The notes under the pieces: generated by a model
What the model was told of the DNA's origin: nothing
What the model saw: the letters and a program-made list of their open reading frames with translations, nothing else
Databases searched by the model: none
Shown: positions 42,931-51,737 of the stretch, piece by piece
How the letters are laid out: each line of letters starts with the position of its first letter
How positions within the stretch are numbered: the first letter of the stretch is position 1
Assembly: GCA_030041335.1 (NCBI GenBank)
Contig: JASHOB010000074.1
Location: forward strand, 1-51,737
Length of the DNA: 51,737 bases
Direction: 5' to 3'
Source: Alphaproteobacteria bacterium
GTDB lineage: Bacteria > Pseudomonadota > Alphaproteobacteria > ATCC43930 > CGMCC-115725
Position numbers and translations under genes: made by a program

Positions 42931-43512
42931 GGTGCCCTCCCAAGCGGTTTGAATTAAGAGAGGCTGGTACGGGGAAGCAGAACAAATTATGTTACCTCGT
43001 TAAGCGACAACCGTCAAACGAAGTCCGCTGGTTGGCACCACCCGGTTGCGAGGATTGGGGCGAACCGCCAGGACTTGGCCTTGTTGTCGTAACGATCTAT
43101 TCAAAGTACAGTGCCAAGAGGGGATCGGCGATCGCGCGCAGTCGCTGTCGGTACCGGGGTTTTTGACCACCAGGGTTTTGTTTCCGCGGTCGATATTGCG
43201 GACCTCGCCGTGCCCATCGTGGCATCGACCATGCCGTTCTATTGGCAAGTTCGGATCTGCAACGAGCTATCGATTTCGACACCAACGCGCAATTTAGGGG
43301 CTGAACCGGCAAGGTTTACACAGGCGTCCCGATGATTGAGATCGCTGATTTTTCCGGCGGCCGCGGCAAAGTCGCGATCTGCGGCGGGTCTTGGACGTGC
43401 CTTTGTCCTGAAGTGCTGCGGCAGCACCGTTGTGTATTGGTGGTTGGCGAAGCTTGAGCGGGACCGACAGCGGTTCCACATGCGCCGAACGGCTGAGGAA
43501 GGGGGCCAATGG
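42931..43512. other. Intergenic region with one possible small gene
   Basis: 582 bases between the divergent unknown trio and the cobalamin-radical SAM gene. It should hold both promoters; an AT-rich patch at 42981-43002 is the likeliest for the trio. The stretch 43000-43266 may encode a short protein or remnant. Nothing else is recognised. Confidence 0.45.
43000..43266 (-). CDS. Possible small gene or remnant
   Basis: An open frame on the same strand as the trio, about 82 residues from TTG 43248. It has beta-like segments (NKTLVVKNPGTDSDC; GLRLTVVA) reminiscent of the VKNPG turn in the Ig-like protein. There is no ATG and no clear ribosome site, and an upstream stop lies near 43267. It may be the C-terminal remnant of another member of the set. 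Weak call. Confidence 0.3.
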   Translation of the reverse strand, partial: LVADPNLPIERHGRCHDGHGEVRNIDRGNKTLVVKNPGTDSDCARSPIPSWHCTLNRSLRQQGQVLAVRPNPRNRVVPTSGLRLTVVA

Positions 43513-45099
43513 ATGAGGTTCAATCCCCATATTCTCATGGTCTTTCCCCAGTTCCCGGCGCGGACTTTCTGGAGCTTGCGAGCGGCCTGCGAATTCTTTG
43601 GCGCCCGCTGTCCAGCACCGCCCCTTGGCCTGATCACGGTGGCGGCTTTGCTGCCGCGCGAATGGCCGGTGCGGCTCGCCGACCGCAACGCCGAGGTGCT
43701 GACGGAGGCAGATCTCAAATGGGCTGACTTGGTGATGACGGGGGGCATGCTGTCCCAACGGCGCGACACACTCGCTGTCATCGCGTTGGCCCATTCCTAT
43801 GGCAAGCCGGTCGTCGTGGGCGGCCCCGACGTCACTTCGAGCCCGGAGGAATATCCCGCAGCCGACTTCCGGGTCCTGGGTGAGGCCGAAAATCTGCTCG
43901 ACCAATTTATCGCGGCATGGCGCGCTGGCGCACGCCAGGGAACCTTCGCCGGCGAACGACCCGACGTCGACGTCACCAAGTCTCCGGTCCCGCGTTTCGA
44001 TCTCCTGAACTTTAAACACTACCTCAATATTGGTGTTCAGTTTTCGCGCGGCTGCCCGTTCAATTGCGAGTTTTGCGACATAATCGAGCTCTATGGCCAT
44101 GTCCCCCGGGCCAAATCCAACGAACAAATGCTGCGTGAGCTCGAAAGCCTATATTTGGCTGGTTATCGCGGCCATGTAGATTTCGTCGACGACAATCTCA
44201 TCGGCAACAAGAAGGCGCTAAAAAGGTTTCTGCCGGTCTTGCGCGAATGGCAGGCGGCACGGCGCTATCCTTTTCAATTTTCGACCGAGGCCTCGATAAA
44301 TCTCGCCGACGATGCGCAGCTCCTGCAAATGATGCGCGAGGCGAATTTCTTTTTCGTCTTCGTCGGCATCGAGAGCCCGGACTCACAAACACTGGTTGCG
44401 ACCCAAAAGAAACAGAACACCCGCCGCGACATCGCGGAAAGCGTGCACCGGCTCTACCAGGCCGGGATGGTGGTCACCGCCGGCTTCATTGTCGGTTTCG
44501 ATGCCGAAAGGCCCGGTGTGGCGGAAGCCATGGTCGGGTGCATCGAAGCCACCAGCATCCCTGCTTGCATCGTCGGGCTCTTGACCGCATTGCCGGGCAC
44601 CCAACTGACACGGCGCCTGAGCCGGGAAGGCAGGATGTTGGCGGCCGACGCGCCTCTGTGCCTCGGCGATGCGGCCGGGCTCAATTTCGTGACGCTGCGG
44701 CCGCGCAGCGAGGTGCTCGCCGATTATGCTGCGGTTCTGGAAAGCATTTACGCTCCACCAGCATATTTCGAGCGTGTCCGAGTCATGGGACGGGCGCTCA
44801 ATCTCCCGCGTTTCCACCGGTTCCCGCTTCGCGGTCCGATTTGGGGGATCCGTATGTTGGTCGCCGCGGTGTGGCAGCTTGGTATCCGCTCGACCGAACT
44901 GCGCCGCCATTTTTGGCGGACATTGATCGATATCGCGCTTCACCGAAGCGCTAACATCGAAGCCGTCGTGGGGATGATGATCTTGTACACGCATCTTGGG
45001 CCCTTCGCCCGCTACTTGATCGGCGAAGTCAACCGCCTGCTCGCCACCGCCGAGCCCGCGCTGCCCGCGGCGTCGAGATCGGCGCATTCCGCGCTATGA
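43513..45099 (+). CDS. Cobalamin-binding radical SAM protein with DUF4070, hopanoid methylase-like
   Basis: A 528-residue protein. ATG 43513 follows GGAAGGGGG. The N-terminal cobalamin-binding domain (1-150) leads to the radical SAM domain with the cluster motif SRGCPFNCEFC (Cys181, 185, 188) and then the DUF4070-like C-terminus. HpnP (C-2 hopanoid methylase) and HpnR (C-3) share this order, and stretches such as FVDDNLIGNKKALKRFLP and FSTEASINLADD fit the HpnP side best. Several alphaproteobacterial paralogues have other or unknown roles, and no squalene-hopene cyclase is in the window. It would methylate an unactivated carbon, perhaps on the lipid made by the neighbouring genes. Confidence 0.85.
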   Translation: MRFNPHILMVFPQFPARTFWSLRAACEFFGARCPAPPLGLITVAALLPREWPVRLADRNAEVLTEADLKWADLVMTGGMLSQRRDTLAVIALAHSYGKPVVVGGPDVTSSPEEYPAADFRVLGEAENLLDQFIAAWRAGARQGTFAGERPDVDVTKSPVPRFDLLNFKHYLNIGVQFSRGCPFNCEFCDIIELYGHVPRAKSNEQMLRELESLYLAGYRGHVDFVDDNLIGNKKALKRFLPVLREWQAARRYPFQFSTEASINLADDAQLLQMMREANFFFVFVGIESPDSQTLVATQKKQNTRRDIAESVHRLYQAGMVVTAGFIVGFDAERPGVAEAMVGCIEATSIPACIVGLLTALPGTQLTRRLSREGRMLAADAPLCLGDAAGLNFVTLRPRSEVLADYAAVLESIYAPPAYFERVRVMGRALNLPRFHRFPLRGPIWGIRMLVAAVWQLGIRSTELRRHFWRTLIDIALHRSANIEAVVGMMILYTHLGPFARYLIGEVNRLLATAEPALPAASRSAHSAL

Positions 45100-45344
45100 A
45101 CAGCACGGCGGCAATAGCCTGCGGCTCACGACCTAAAAGTCAACCCCATCGTGCAGTCGGCGCGGGCCAAAAACGGCGACATGGCGAGCCGCAATCTGCG
45201 CAAAAATTTTAACGGCATCAGACCATCAGTTTCGATCCGTACCGTGGTCGCTGTGTAACGGCAGGTACGGTTTGCCGTCTGCGCCACAGTCTATTCCTCT
45301 CGGCGCCTGGTGCGCCTCAAGGTCAGCGATTGTCGCAATGCGAC

Positions 45345-47711
45345 TCAGAGCCGGGCTGACCACAAACGCAATGAATTACCGATCACCGAGACCGAGCTGA
45401 AGCTCATCGCCGCTGCGGCCACGACCGGGCTCAATAGAATTCCCAAGAATGGGTACAGCACCCCGGCGGCGAGCGGAATGCCAAGAATGTTATAGACGAA
45501 GGCAAGCACCAGATTCTGTCGGATATTCCTCATGGCGGCGCGGCTCAAAGCGCGGGCTCTGGCAATGCCGGCCAGATCACCCTTGACCAGCGTGACGCCC
45601 GCGGCTTGCACCGCGACCTCGGTTTTCGTACCGATCGCAATACCGACATCCGCCTCCGCGAGTGCCGGAGCGTCGTTGACGCCATCGCCCGCCATTGCCA
45701 CGACCCCGCCGTCGCGGCGCAGACGACGCACGATGGCATTTTTCTGCGCGGGGAGCACATCCGTCTCGATTTCGGTAATGCCGAGCTTGGCCGCCACCGT
45801 TTGCGCCGTGGTGCGATTATCCCCGGTCGCCATGATGATGCGGACACCGTCCGCCCTGAGACTGGCGAGCGCCGCTTGCGTCGTCGCTTTGATCGGATCC
45901 GCGATCGCGATGATTCCCGCTGGACGACGATCGACGGCGAGGTAGATAGCCGTGGCGCCGTCGCGGCGCAGTTTCTCGGCTCGGTCTTCGAGCTCGGCAG
46001 CGCTGATCCCGAGTTGCCTCATCAGCTGGACATTGCCGGCAGCAACGTGGCGGTCGCCGATATTGCCTATCACCCCTTTGCCGGCTTCCGAGCTGAAGCC
46101 GGCAACTTCCTGCATGCCGAGCGCCCGCTCCCGAGCTGCGGTGACGATCGCAGCGGCAAGCGGGTGCTCGCTCGAGCGCTCGAGGCTGGCACCAAGCGCG
46201 AGAACGGTCGCCTCATCGAACCCCTGGACGGGCACCACCGCAACGATTCGCGGCTTGCCCTCGGTAAGCGTCCCGGTCTTGTCGACAACGAGCGTGTCGA
46301 CCTTCGCCAAGCGTTCGAGCGCTTCGGCGTTTTTGATCAGGACTCCGGCCCTTGCCCCTTTGCCAACCCCGACCATGATGGACATCGGGGTGGCGAGTCC
46401 GAGGGCGCACGGGCAGGCGATGATGACGACGGAGACGGCGGCGACCAGTGCCGAGGCGAAGGCGGGAGGTGGTGCCGAGATCATCCAGACGACAAAGGTC
46501 ACGACCGCGACAAGAATGACCGCAGGAACGAACCATGCCGAGACGATATCAACGAGTCGCTGAATCGGCGCCCGACTGCGCTGCGCCTCTGCGACCATCT
46601 CGACAATGCGCGCGAGCATCGTATCAGAACCGATTCGCTCGGCGCGCATAATGAGGCTGCCCGAGCCGTTGACGGTGCAGCCGATGACCTCGGCGCCCGG
46701 CTGCTTCTCCACCGGCATCGCCTCCCCCGTCATAACGGATTCATCAACCGCGCTCCTTCCTTCCAGAACGACGCCATCGACGGGGATGCTGTCGCCGGGA
46801 CGAACTCTCAACCGATCGCCAATGTGCACGTGTGCCAGGGGCACTTCCTCGTCATAGCCGTCATTGCCGACACGGTGCGCGGTTTTTGGCGCAAGATCGA
46901 GGAGCGCCCGAATGGCGCCGCCGGCCTTCGCGCGCGCCCGCAATTCAAGGATCTGCCCGAGGAGCACCAGCACGATGATGACGGCAGTCGCCTCATAATA
47001 GACGGGCACACCGCCGCCTTCCCGAAGATTTGCCGGAAAGAGTTGAGGCGTGAATGTCGCGGCGAGGCTGTCGACATAAGCGGCGCCGACACCGAGGGCG
47101 ATGAGGCTGAACATGTTAAGCGATCGGTTGCGCACTGATTGCCAGCCACGCACCAGAAATGGCCACCCGGCCCACAGCACGATCGGGGTCGTGAACAGGA
47201 ATTGCAGCCACAGGCCAAGGACCGGCGGGATGTAGTGGTGAAGGTTGAGCGCGGGGACGTGGCCGCCCATTTCCAGAATGACGACGGGAATGGCGAACCC
47301 AAGGCCGACCCAGAAGCGGCGCGTCATATCAAGGAGCTCCGCGCTCGGACCGTCATCGTCGAGCGCCCTTACCGGCTCCAGCGCCATCCCGCAGATGGGG
47401 CAAACGCCAGCCTGCCCTTGCCTAATCTCCGGATGCATCGGACAGGTATAGGTGGCGCCGCTTGCCGGAAGCAGGGGCAGCGCCTCGGTACGCAGGTGAT
47501 TTTCCCGCCTGGCGGCCCCGTCTGCCGACGGCGTCGCGCCGCAAGAGTGAAGCGTTGGGCTCGTGTGATCGACCCGTGTCCCCGCGTTCCCCGGTTCGGC
47601 CTTCGTCCCGCAGATTGGTGCCGTTTGCGCGCCAATGGCGCGGTCTCGGTCACCGCGCGGGTGCTGGTGATGGCACGGGTCCGAACCGTTGCCAGGTGTC
47701 GCGGCTCTCAT
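45345..47711 (-). CDS. copA: Copper-exporting P1B-type ATPase
   Basis: A 788-residue membrane pump that exports Cu(I) with ATP. It has the HMBD-type metal segment [25 protein letters not shown] (read as two parts, about 88-112), eight hydrophobic helices, the CPC motif in [11 protein letters not shown], the phosphorylation site DKTGTLT, HP in SSEHPLA, and [10 protein letters not shown]. The first 85 residues are His/Cys-rich and loosely organised. There is no HMA domain, which is common in this subgroup. It is divergent from csoR with 65 bases between, sharing its operator, so copper induction is very likely. Confidence 0.94.
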   Translation of the reverse strand: MRAATPGNGSDPCHHQHPRGDRDRAIGAQTAPICGTKAEPGNAGTRVDHTSPTLHSCGATPSADGAARRENHLRTEALPLLPASGATYTCPMHPEIRQGQAGVCPICGMALEPVRALDDDGPSAELLDMTRRFWVGLGFAIPVVILEMGGHVPALNLHHYIPPVLGLWLQFLFTTPIVLWAGWPFLVRGWQSVRNRSLNMFSLIALGVGAAYVDSLAATFTPQLFPANLREGGGVPVYYEATAVIIVLVLLGQILELRARAKAGGAIRALLDLAPKTAHRVGNDGYDEEVPLAHVHIGDRLRVRPGDSIPVDGVVLEGRSAVDESVMTGEAMPVEKQPGAEVIGCTVNGSGSLIMRAERIGSDTMLARIVEMVAEAQRSRAPIQRLVDIVSAWFVPAVILVAVVTFVVWMISAPPPAFASALVAAVSVVIIACPCALGLATPMSIMVGVGKGARAGVLIKNAEALERLAKVDTLVVDKTGTLTEGKPRIVAVVPVQGFDEATVLALGASLERSSEHPLAAAIVTAARERALGMQEVAGFSSEAGKGVIGNIGDRHVAAGNVQLMRQLGISAAELEDRAEKLRRDGATAIYLAVDRRPAGIIAIADPIKATTQAALASLRADGVRIIMATGDNRTTAQTVAAKLGITEIETDVLPAQKNAIVRRLRRDGGVVAMAGDGVNDAPALAEADVGIAIGTKTEVAVQAAGVTLVKGDLAGIARARALSRAAMRNIRQNLVLAFVYNILGIPLAAGVLYPFLGILLSPVVAAAAMSFSSVSVIGNSLRLWSARL

Positions 47712-47740
47712 AAGCGGGGAACTCAGGTTATTGCCTAGAG

Positions 47741-47776
47741 CTTGATAAATATACCCTTCAAGGGTATGGTATCAAG
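47741..47776. promoter_or_regulatory. Nested dyad operator between copA and csoR
   Basis: A perfect inner dyad, ataccctt-c-aagggtat (47751-47767), lies inside a second perfect pair, cttgata (47741-47747) and tatcaag (47770-47776). The right end touches the csoR ATG. CsoR sites typically have GC-tract dyads flanked by AT, as here. Binding would block both genes. Confidence 0.75.
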
Positions 47777-48052
47777 ATGCAAGCCAAGACGAAGAAATCG
47801 GTCGCTGCCCGCTTGCGGCGCATCGAGGGCCAGATTGGCGGTTTGCTCCGGATGGTCGATGACGACCGCTATTGCGTCGATATCCTGCACCAAGCCTACG
47901 CCGTCCGCGCGGCGGTGCTGAAGGTCGAGGAAGAAATCCTGCGCGATCATGTCTCGCACTGCGTCAGTGATGCCTTTGCCTCGGGCAATCTGCTGGAGCA
48001 GCGACAAAAGGTCGATGAACTCGTCGAGACATTCGGGCGTCTGCGGCGCTGA
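47777..48052 (+). CDS. csoR: Copper-sensing repressor CsoR (DUF156 family)
   Basis: A 91-residue all-helical repressor. The metal-site residues are Cys33, His58 and Cys62, with spacing exactly that of CsoR (C-x24-H-x3-C), so Cu(I) is the likely ligand rather than formaldehyde or nickel. The ATG at 47777 directly follows the operator, and the only Shine-Dalgarno-like AAGGG is inside the operator, so repressor binding or translation control overlap physically. It is divergent from copA. Confidence 0.93.
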   Translation: MQAKTKKSVAARLRRIEGQIGGLLRMVDDDRYCVDILHQAYAVRAAVLKVEEEILRDHVSHCVSDAFASGNLLEQRQKVDELVETFGRLRR

Positions 48053-48574
48053 GGCTCGCGCTGGTTGCAAGCGGCATTGGGAGAGAGCCGGACGGATGGC
48101 ACTCTTGAGGCCTCACCTGGCGCTCCTTTTGGCTAGCGGCGGCGTGCGGGTCGATCGTCGACGCCTTGCTCTTAGGCACGCGCATCGTCTGTCACACCCA
48201 GGGTTTATCGCGATAGGCGGCACAATCCCGGAGCGGATACACTCAACGGAGGCTGTCCGCGCAGAGGCTCCGATGAAGGGCACGGTACTCGATGTTGGTT
48301 TGCCACCGGTCTGTTCCAAGCTGGACCGAGCCGCCCCGGTGGTAAACCCCGTCCTCCGGCAGGACTGGCCGCGGCGTTGGCACGACGGCGGAAATTGGCA
48401 ATTGCGCACCCGGATCGGCTTTTTTTCGGCGGCCATCTGCGAACAAAACGAATGAGACACATCAACTCTCTGCATCACCACCGCAACGCTGGACGCGACG
48501 GTGCGGTCGGGGGCCGGAGCCGGTCCTGCATCAGCATCGCTGCCTCAACGGATCTAGCATTGGAGGAAACCGGG
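48053..48574. other. Gene-free stretch after csoR
   Basis: 522 bases with no convincing gene on either strand. Open frames exist but have no ribosome site and read as non-coding. A few GC-rich hairpins occur. It ends with TGGAGGAAAC, the ribosome site of the next gene. Confidence 0.4.
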
Positions 48575-48868
48575 ATGGAAAGCGGCTGTGAAGGGTCTCG
48601 CTCGAGGCTTGTCGGTTGCATTCAGCCCTGGCGCTTGCTTAGCATTGCCTTGATTGCGATGGTCGCGCTGGCGCGCGTACCGGCCAATGCTGACTCTTTG
48701 ACATCGCCATCTCGAGATCCCGCCCAAGACACCTCCACCGACCGGTCTGGATTTGCCTCGCAGAATGTGTGCGGCGGTGATTTTGGGATGCTTCAGCAAG
48801 CCGAAGACATGGTAAACGGCAATCGACGTCCGGATGGGTCAGAAATTTATCGCTGCACCAAATTGTGA
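48575..48868 (+). CDS. Small exported protein, unknown
   Basis: A 97-residue protein from ATG 48575 with TGGAGG upstream. Residues 18-40 form a signal peptide or anchor (WRLLSIALIAMVALARVPANA). The mature part is short and polar, with two cysteines (NVCGGDF and IYRCTKL) that could form one disulphide. The family is not recognised. It lies between the copper module and the response regulators and may be stress-linked, but nothing in it shows this. Confidence 0.6.
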   Translation: MESGCEGSRSRLVGCIQPWRLLSIALIAMVALARVPANADSLTSPSRDPAQDTSTDRSGFASQNVCGGDFGMLQQAEDMVNGNRRPDGSEIYRCTKL

Positions 48869-49146
48869 ATGACCTCGACCGCCCTTCGAAGAGCCGCAGC
48901 CCAAGGCCCCAGCGAGGGGAGGAGGGGTAGGAACACGAACGAAGTTGAACAGTCGTTCTTTGATTTCTATGCCCTTTGTGGCACGCCGCTGCCCGAAGCG
49001 ACGGGCTCCAGGGCATTAAAAGCGGTCATCGGGGCGGCGAAGTACTGACATGCCTTGATAATTTTGCACCGTTGAGGAGTGCGACTCGGTATTCCAGGAC
49101 GCGCTCTCGCGCCGTAACTTTGCGCCTTGCAAAAGGCCGACGCAGG

Positions 49147-49788
49147 CTACGAGGAAACGATGCCATTGCGTATGGCATAGTGCACGAGCTCGACAACAGA
49201 GCTAACCCCCAGTTTCTTCATCAACGAGGCACGGTGCGTCTCAACCGTCTTCACGCTAATACGCAGGGCGATGGCGATTTCCTTGTTCGAGCTGCCTTCA
49301 GCCAGAAGCTGTATAATCTGGCGTTCGCGCGGCGATAGCAGAGGGCGCTGCTGCCGATTTGTATGCTCGGTAGAGGCAAGTGCGTCGATCAATTCTTCGG
49401 ATATTCTCCCTGTAAAATAAGGTTTGTGTTGCGCCAACGCCGCGATGGCAGCCTCCACCTCCTTTGCCGAATCCGACTTGAAGACGTAGCCGCGGACCCC
49501 TGCTGCGATCAAGGACCGAAACCTTTCCTCGCCCTCATGCATGGTAAAGACGAGAAGCTCGGTATGCGGCGACGCCGTGCGAATCTTGTGAACGGCATCG
49601 CCCACTCCCTCGATGATGCTGAGATCGAGTATCATGATGTTCGGTTGCAGTTCGCTAACCGCTTCCAGGGTTTGTTGAAGGGTATCCGTTTCCTTACAGA
49701 CTACCCATCCCTGATGGTTCGAAATTAACTGGCGAAGACCCTGGCGGACCGCCTCGTGATCGTCGGCAATCAAGATCGTAAGCGCCAT
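49147..49788 (-). CDS. NarL/FixJ-type response regulator 1
   Basis: A 213-residue transcription regulator. The receiver domain (1-120) has the acidic pair DD9-10, the phosphoacceptor Asp55 in MILDLS, Thr82 and Lys104. The LuxR-type HTH follows (about 150-205: LSPRERQIIQLLAEGSSNKEIAIAL, HRASLMKKLG). It would be phosphorylated by a histidine kinase, none of which is in the window. It is divergent from a paralogous regulator 342 bases away. Target genes are unknown. Confidence 0.92.
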   Translation of the reverse strand: MALTILIADDHEAVRQGLRQLISNHQGWVVCKETDTLQQTLEAVSELQPNIMILDLSIIEGVGDAVHKIRTASPHTELLVFTMHEGEERFRSLIAAGVRGYVFKSDSAKEVEAAIAALAQHKPYFTGRISEELIDALASTEHTNRQQRPLLSPRERQIIQLLAEGSSNKEIAIALRISVKTVETHRASLMKKLGVSSVVELVHYAIRNGIVSS

Positions 49789-50130
49789 GGGCTCCTGCCA
49801 TCGCCATAAAACCGAGCCGAAAAACCAACCAAAAGGGCGAATGACGTTATGACAGTAAGGCTTGCGGGGCGCGCTCCCTCTCAGCCTGTATCCTCAGCTC
49901 AAGGGCACACCCCAAGCTTACCATCACCACGATGCTCATTAGATGCGCGGCGCTCAACCAACACTATCCATAATCTCGTGTAGAATACGATAATTTGATG
50001 TGTAGGCCCGCCATCCGAGTCCTAGACAATATTAGGTTACTCGCGCAATAAAAAAGCGCTTGCTGACCGCGCCGAGGGCGGTGATTAGCATGATCGGGTT
50101 ACCCGCTTTGAGTAAGGGGACTGGCCGGCA
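49789..50130. promoter_or_regulatory. Divergent promoter region of two response regulators
   Basis: 342 bases, notably AT-rich for this genome at 49965-50060 (for example tgtagaatacgataatttgatg). No coding sequence. It should hold promoters for both regulators, and possibly binding sites for their own products. No clear dyad was resolved by eye. Confidence 0.45.
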
Positions 50131-50781
50131 ATGATCCGTATCGCGATTGCCGATGATCACGAGGTGATCCGAATATTTTTGCGCAAACTAATCGAGGGCA
50201 ACCCCAACTATCTGGTTTGCGGCGAAGCCTCAAACGGGCTGGAGGCGGTGGAGCTCGCCGCTCGGCATCACCCTGACATAATCGTACTCGATTTGACCAT
50301 GAAACGTCTGAACGGTCTTGAGGCAATCACTCAGCTTCACAAGGTGCTTCCCAAGATCGAGATTCTGATTTTTTCGATGCATGATTCGAGTGAGTTGGTG
50401 CGCCAAGCCATTTCGGCCGGGGCCAGGGGTTTTGTGCTCAAATCAGGCCCAGTGAACCACGTGGAATTGGCCCTTAAGATGCTTTCCGAGCACAAACCAT
50501 ATTTTTCTCCTGAAATAGCCGAAATATTGCTACATGCGGCCGCAACCGAACCTTCTGGGGATGAAAGGCCACGCTTCGGCGGCCAGTTGTTGACGCTTCG
50601 GGAGCGCGAAATCCTGAAAATGTTGGCGGAAGGCAACACGAATAAAGACATCGCGTCCTCGTTGGACCTGAGCGTGACGACCGTGCAAACGCACAGGGCG
50701 AGCTTGATGCGCAAACTGAAAACCGATTCGATCGCAAAACTGATTCTGTACGCGGTTCGAAATCATATTGTCGACCCGTAA
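50131..50781 (+). CDS. NarL/FixJ-type response regulator 2
   Basis: A 216-residue regulator paralogous to the divergent one. The receiver has DD8-9, phosphoacceptor Asp54 in IVLDLT, Ser82 and Lys104. The LuxR HTH (about 152-205) contains LTLREREILKMLAEGNTNKDIASSL and TVQTHRASLMRKLK. ATG 50131 has AAGGGGA upstream. The pair share the HKPYF linker (HKPYFTG and HKPYFSP), so they are recent relatives and may form dimers or answer one kinase. Confidence 0.92.
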   Translation: MIRIAIADDHEVIRIFLRKLIEGNPNYLVCGEASNGLEAVELAARHHPDIIVLDLTMKRLNGLEAITQLHKVLPKIEILIFSMHDSSELVRQAISAGARGFVLKSGPVNHVELALKMLSEHKPYFSPEIAEILLHAAATEPSGDERPRFGGQLLTLREREILKMLAEGNTNKDIASSLDLSVTTVQTHRASLMRKLKTDSIAKLILYAVRNHIVDP

Positions 50782-51021
50782 CATTGGCGCACCCGGCAAT
50801 TCGGATCGGCCAGGCAACAACGGCGGTGCCCGCACCGCGGCAAGACGGCGATCCTCAATGGACAGGCGCAAGGTCCGATGACATTCTAAAAAGATCGGCA
50901 CCATTGGACCGTCGATCCGGCGCCGGCCATCGGTTTCGTAGGATCCGGCTCGAGCTGCGTTGAGAGAGTCGTCGAGCCATTTGGAATGTGAACGCGAACG
51001 ATAAGCGAGGAGCTATGAGCG

Positions 51022-51246
51022 ATGCGTAGATACCTTTTTTCCCTCGGTTTGATTGGCTGCCTCGGCATGCAAAACATGGCGTTCGCCGCCCCCGTTGGCG
51101 TCGCAACCTCGTTGATTGCGAGACCGGAAGCGAGCCGCACAATTGAGAATGTCTATTACTATCGTCATCATTACTATCCTTATCGATATCATGGACACTA
51201 CTACCGTCACCGTTCTTATCGTCACGGTCACTGGCATTACTATTAG
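51022..51246 (+). CDS. Tiny exported His/Tyr-rich protein
   Basis: A 74-residue protein from ATG 51022 with GAGGAG upstream. Residues 1-22 are a signal peptide (LFSLGLIGCLGMQNMAFA). The last 30 residues are almost wholly Tyr, His and Arg (YYYRHHYYPYRYHGHYYRHR, then more). Such tails bind metal ions or interact with the cell surface; the function is not known. Nearby copper genes make metal binding attractive, but this is inference. Confidence 0.65.
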   Translation: MRRYLFSLGLIGCLGMQNMAFAAPVGVATSLIARPEASRTIENVYYYRHHYYPYRYHGHYYRHRSYRHGHWHYY

Positions 51247-51538
51247 GTAGTCGTGGCACGGCGGCGCCTCAACAGAGCGCCGGCTTGAGCAGATCGGCAA
51301 AGAAACGGTCGCCTCAGAGAACCGACGCTCGCCGGCCGTGTCGCCGGTCCGCCCAGACGCACCTCGCGCCCGCCCGTTACCTCGGCTTCGTTTTATCTGA
51401 TCGGGGCATCGACAGTCCGCGAACCGGCACGTCGAAATATGTCGAAACGACTGGATATTAGATATTAGAAGCGCGAGCCGTGGCGGCAGGCCGAGCGAGC
51501 GTCCCGCCTCATGGTCATTGCTGACAGGTGCAGCTTCC

Positions 51539-51737
51539 TTAGAACGAGAAGCCGACGGCGAGGACGGGTCCGTATGCGGTAACGTCGAGGGTGCGAATCG
51601 CCTGGGTTGAATCGCCGATGCGCTCGGTGTTGAGTGCGCGGTAACCGGCGATCAGGTTGAGCCAGCTATTGGCTGCCCAGGTGACATAGGCGCCGACTTG
51701 CCATCCCCACGAGCCGCCGTCGACGCCGAACCCTTGG
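51539..51737 (-). CDS. Outer-membrane beta-barrel protein, C-terminal part (partial)
   Basis: The frame enters from the right edge and ends at TAA (51539-51541). The last 65 residues alternate polar and hydrophobic, with aromatic belts (SWGWQVGAYVTWAANSWLNL, GYRAL) and the closing VLAVGFSF, so the C-terminus is Phe, the usual outer-membrane barrel signal. Family cannot be named from this part. Confidence 0.75.
   Translation of the reverse strand, partial: QGFGVDGGSWGWQVGAYVTWAANSWLNLIAGYRALNTERIGDSTQAIRTLDVTAYGPVLAVGFSF

Noticed and set aside
48113-48481. Minus-strand frame after csoR as a real gene
   Set aside because: There is no ribosome site, no recognisable motif, and codon use looks random.

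Overview
The window is about 63% GC. Its gene content points to an alphaproteobacterium, probably a Rhizobiales/Rhodospirillales-type soil or rhizosphere bacterium: a DUF1013 (TrcR-like) cell-cycle regulator, a DUF1192 protein, NrtR control of nadABC, a MutL carrying the endonuclease motif, and a DUF4070 cobalamin-radical SAM protein. This placement is inferred from gene families, not from a marker tree. No rRNA, tRNA, CRISPR array, intact insertion sequence or phage was found.

Layout. Positions 1-9150 hold housekeeping and accessory genes: exported MsrA, a PP-loop ATPase, two tandem EamA transporters, MutL, a lone Liv-type binding protein, a glycosyltransferase and an atypical SDR. Positions 9150-11150 are an RNA-modification operon (RsmD, RluB-like) led by a class I amidotransferase. 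Positions 11232-12953 hold a VOC protein, the wreck of what may be a PrpF-type gene, and a DUF1932 dehydrogenase. Positions 12954-16273 are a livGFHM operon without its binding protein. Then come a Mug-type glycosylase, an FAD oxidoreductase, and the NAD module (nrtR, its probable operator, nadABC). Positions 23260-31492 carry TrcR, a quinone-oxidoreductase-like protein, DUF1192, a 1593-residue membrane-anchored coiled-coil protein with fourteen exact 29-residue repeats, Hsp20 and zinc-free L31.

The most unusual part is 31.6-45.1 kb. A Rieske oxygenase, an acyltransferase and a polyprenyl diphosphate synthase with a DDxxN second motif run on the plus strand. They converge on a minus-strand operon: ispH, three unknown proteins, a CrtC-like protein and an SCP2-like protein. 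Divergent from ispH are a fatty-acyl-AMP ligase and its acyl carrier protein. These converge in turn on three further unknowns: a Ser/Asn/Asp-rich protein, an Ig-like protein and a very cysteine-rich protein. A DUF4070 cobalamin-radical SAM protein resembling hopanoid methylases follows. Together this looks like a dedicated pathway that makes, oxidises, acylates and carries an isoprenoid lipid, accompanied by unfamiliar structural proteins. It is the best candidate for an undescribed system.

The right end is a copper-stress module (CopA and CsoR around a nested dyad operator), two divergent NarL/FixJ-type response regulators without a visible kinase, two small exported proteins, and the C-terminal end of an outer-membrane beta-barrel protein.
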